From Serratia entomophila (GTDB lineage: Bacteria; Pseudomonadota; Gammaproteobacteria; Enterobacterales; Enterobacteriaceae): DNA of 64,000 nucleotides. Location: positions 930,001 to 994,000 of the forward strand of contig NZ_CP082787.1 in assembly GCF_021462285.1 (NCBI RefSeq). The letters run 5' to 3'. Each line of letters begins with the position of its first letter. Within the stretch, counting starts at the first letter, position 1. The notes under the pieces are model-generated. The model searched no databases, was not told the DNA's origin, and worked only from the letters and a program-made list of their open reading frames with translations. Shown here one piece after another: positions 63,687 to 64,000 of the stretch. The position numbers and the translations under genes were made by a program.

Positions 63687-64000
63687 ATGGCAAGACGCAT
63701 ACTGGTGGTGGAAGACGAAGCGCCGATCCGTGAGATGGTGTGCTTTGTGTTGGAACAGAATGGTTACCAACCGTTGGAAGCCGAGGATTATGACAGCGCC
63801 GTGACGCGCCTGTCTGAGCCGTTCCCTGATTTGGTGTTGCTCGACTGGATGTTGCCCGGAGGTTCCGGCATTCAGTTTATCAAACATATGAAACGTGAAG
63901 CGCTGACCCGCGATATACCGGTGATGATGCTGACCGCACGCGGCGAAGAAGAAGATCGGGTGCGCGGGCTGGAAGTGGGGGCGGATGATTATATCACCAA
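63687..64000 (+). CDS. phoB: PhoB, phosphate regulon response regulator, N-terminal part
   Basis: The first 104 codons are in the window, from ATG 63687 to the right edge. The receiver is plain: [15 protein letters not shown] with acidic pocket, Asp near 54 in [12 protein letters not shown], and [24 protein letters not shown]. PhoB phosphorylated by PhoR activates phosphate-scavenging genes through PHO boxes such as those at 63617 and 34981. phoR should follow beyond the window. Confidence 0.97.
   Translation, partial: MARRILVVEDEAPIREMVCFVLEQNGYQPLEAEDYDSAVTRLSEPFPDLVLLDWMLPGGSGIQFIKHMKREALTRDIPVMMLTARGEEEDRVRGLEVGADDYIT

Overview
The window looks like chromosome of a GC-rich enteric bacterium, most likely Serratia (S. 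marcescens group). The evidence is protein resemblance to the Escherichia coli orthologues (for example 415-aa FrsA, 367-aa ProB, 417-aa ProA, 179-aa YaiL, 212-aa LeuE, 303-aa RdgC, 302-aa Mak) together with E. coli-like gene order. That order appears as pepD-gpt-frsA-crl-proBA on the left and aroL...yaiA-ppnP-rdgC...mak...sbcCD-phoB on the right. I saw no tRNA, rRNA, insertion sequence or CRISPR array. The genus call is inference; no search was run.

Layout. 1-5.2 kb: core block with pepD start, gpt, frsA, crl, proBA. 5.4-20.7 kb: mixed core and accessory single genes, including yaiL, an RluA-family pseudouridine synthase, TM2 and cytochrome b561 membrane proteins, an orphan peptide-binding protein, a flavin reductase, an HxlR regulator facing a quinone-reductase-like gene, a DsbA-like CGPC oxidoreductase, a PAP2 phosphatase, leuE facing ada, a 2OG-Fe(II) oxygenase coupled to ada, tehB, yaiW and a ThDP-dependent 2-keto acid decarboxylase. 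20.7-27.7 kb: a 795-base gap, then pagP, yjjA, small lipoproteins, a DeoR regulator and a LysR/pirin/YcaC group. 27.7-29.3 kb: an AT-rich island with a lone HsdR-N-type nuclease. 29.4-39.5 kb: many small single genes, aqpZ, and a phytase-like esterase gene behind a clear PHO box. 39.6-42.9 kb: a Fur-boxed siderophore-binding protein/TonB receptor pair.

43.0-48.9 kb: the aroL-yaiA-ppnP-rdgC backbone, interrupted by an aldo/keto reductase, TetR, AraC and NTF2-like insertion; no aroM is seen. 49.0-56.8 kb: an accessory sugar module of hybrid sensor kinase, ribose-type ABC transporter, D-lyxose/D-mannose isomerase and OmpR-type regulator. It sits next to the core fructokinase mak, so imported mannose could in principle be converted to fructose and then fructose 6-phosphate (inference). 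58.0-58.9 kb: a BglG-type antiterminator with a textbook RAT/terminator in its own leader and no sugar PTS genes nearby. 59.0-64.0 kb: sbcCD and the start of phoB behind its PHO box. PhoB made here could also act on the phytase-like gene at 35 kb.

The most interesting items are the sugar/two-component module, the self-targeted RAT leader, the PHO-box phytase-like gene, the AT-rich orphan nuclease, the hairpin that would cover the ribosome-binding site at 29.45 kb, and the ada-coupled non-AlkB oxygenase.
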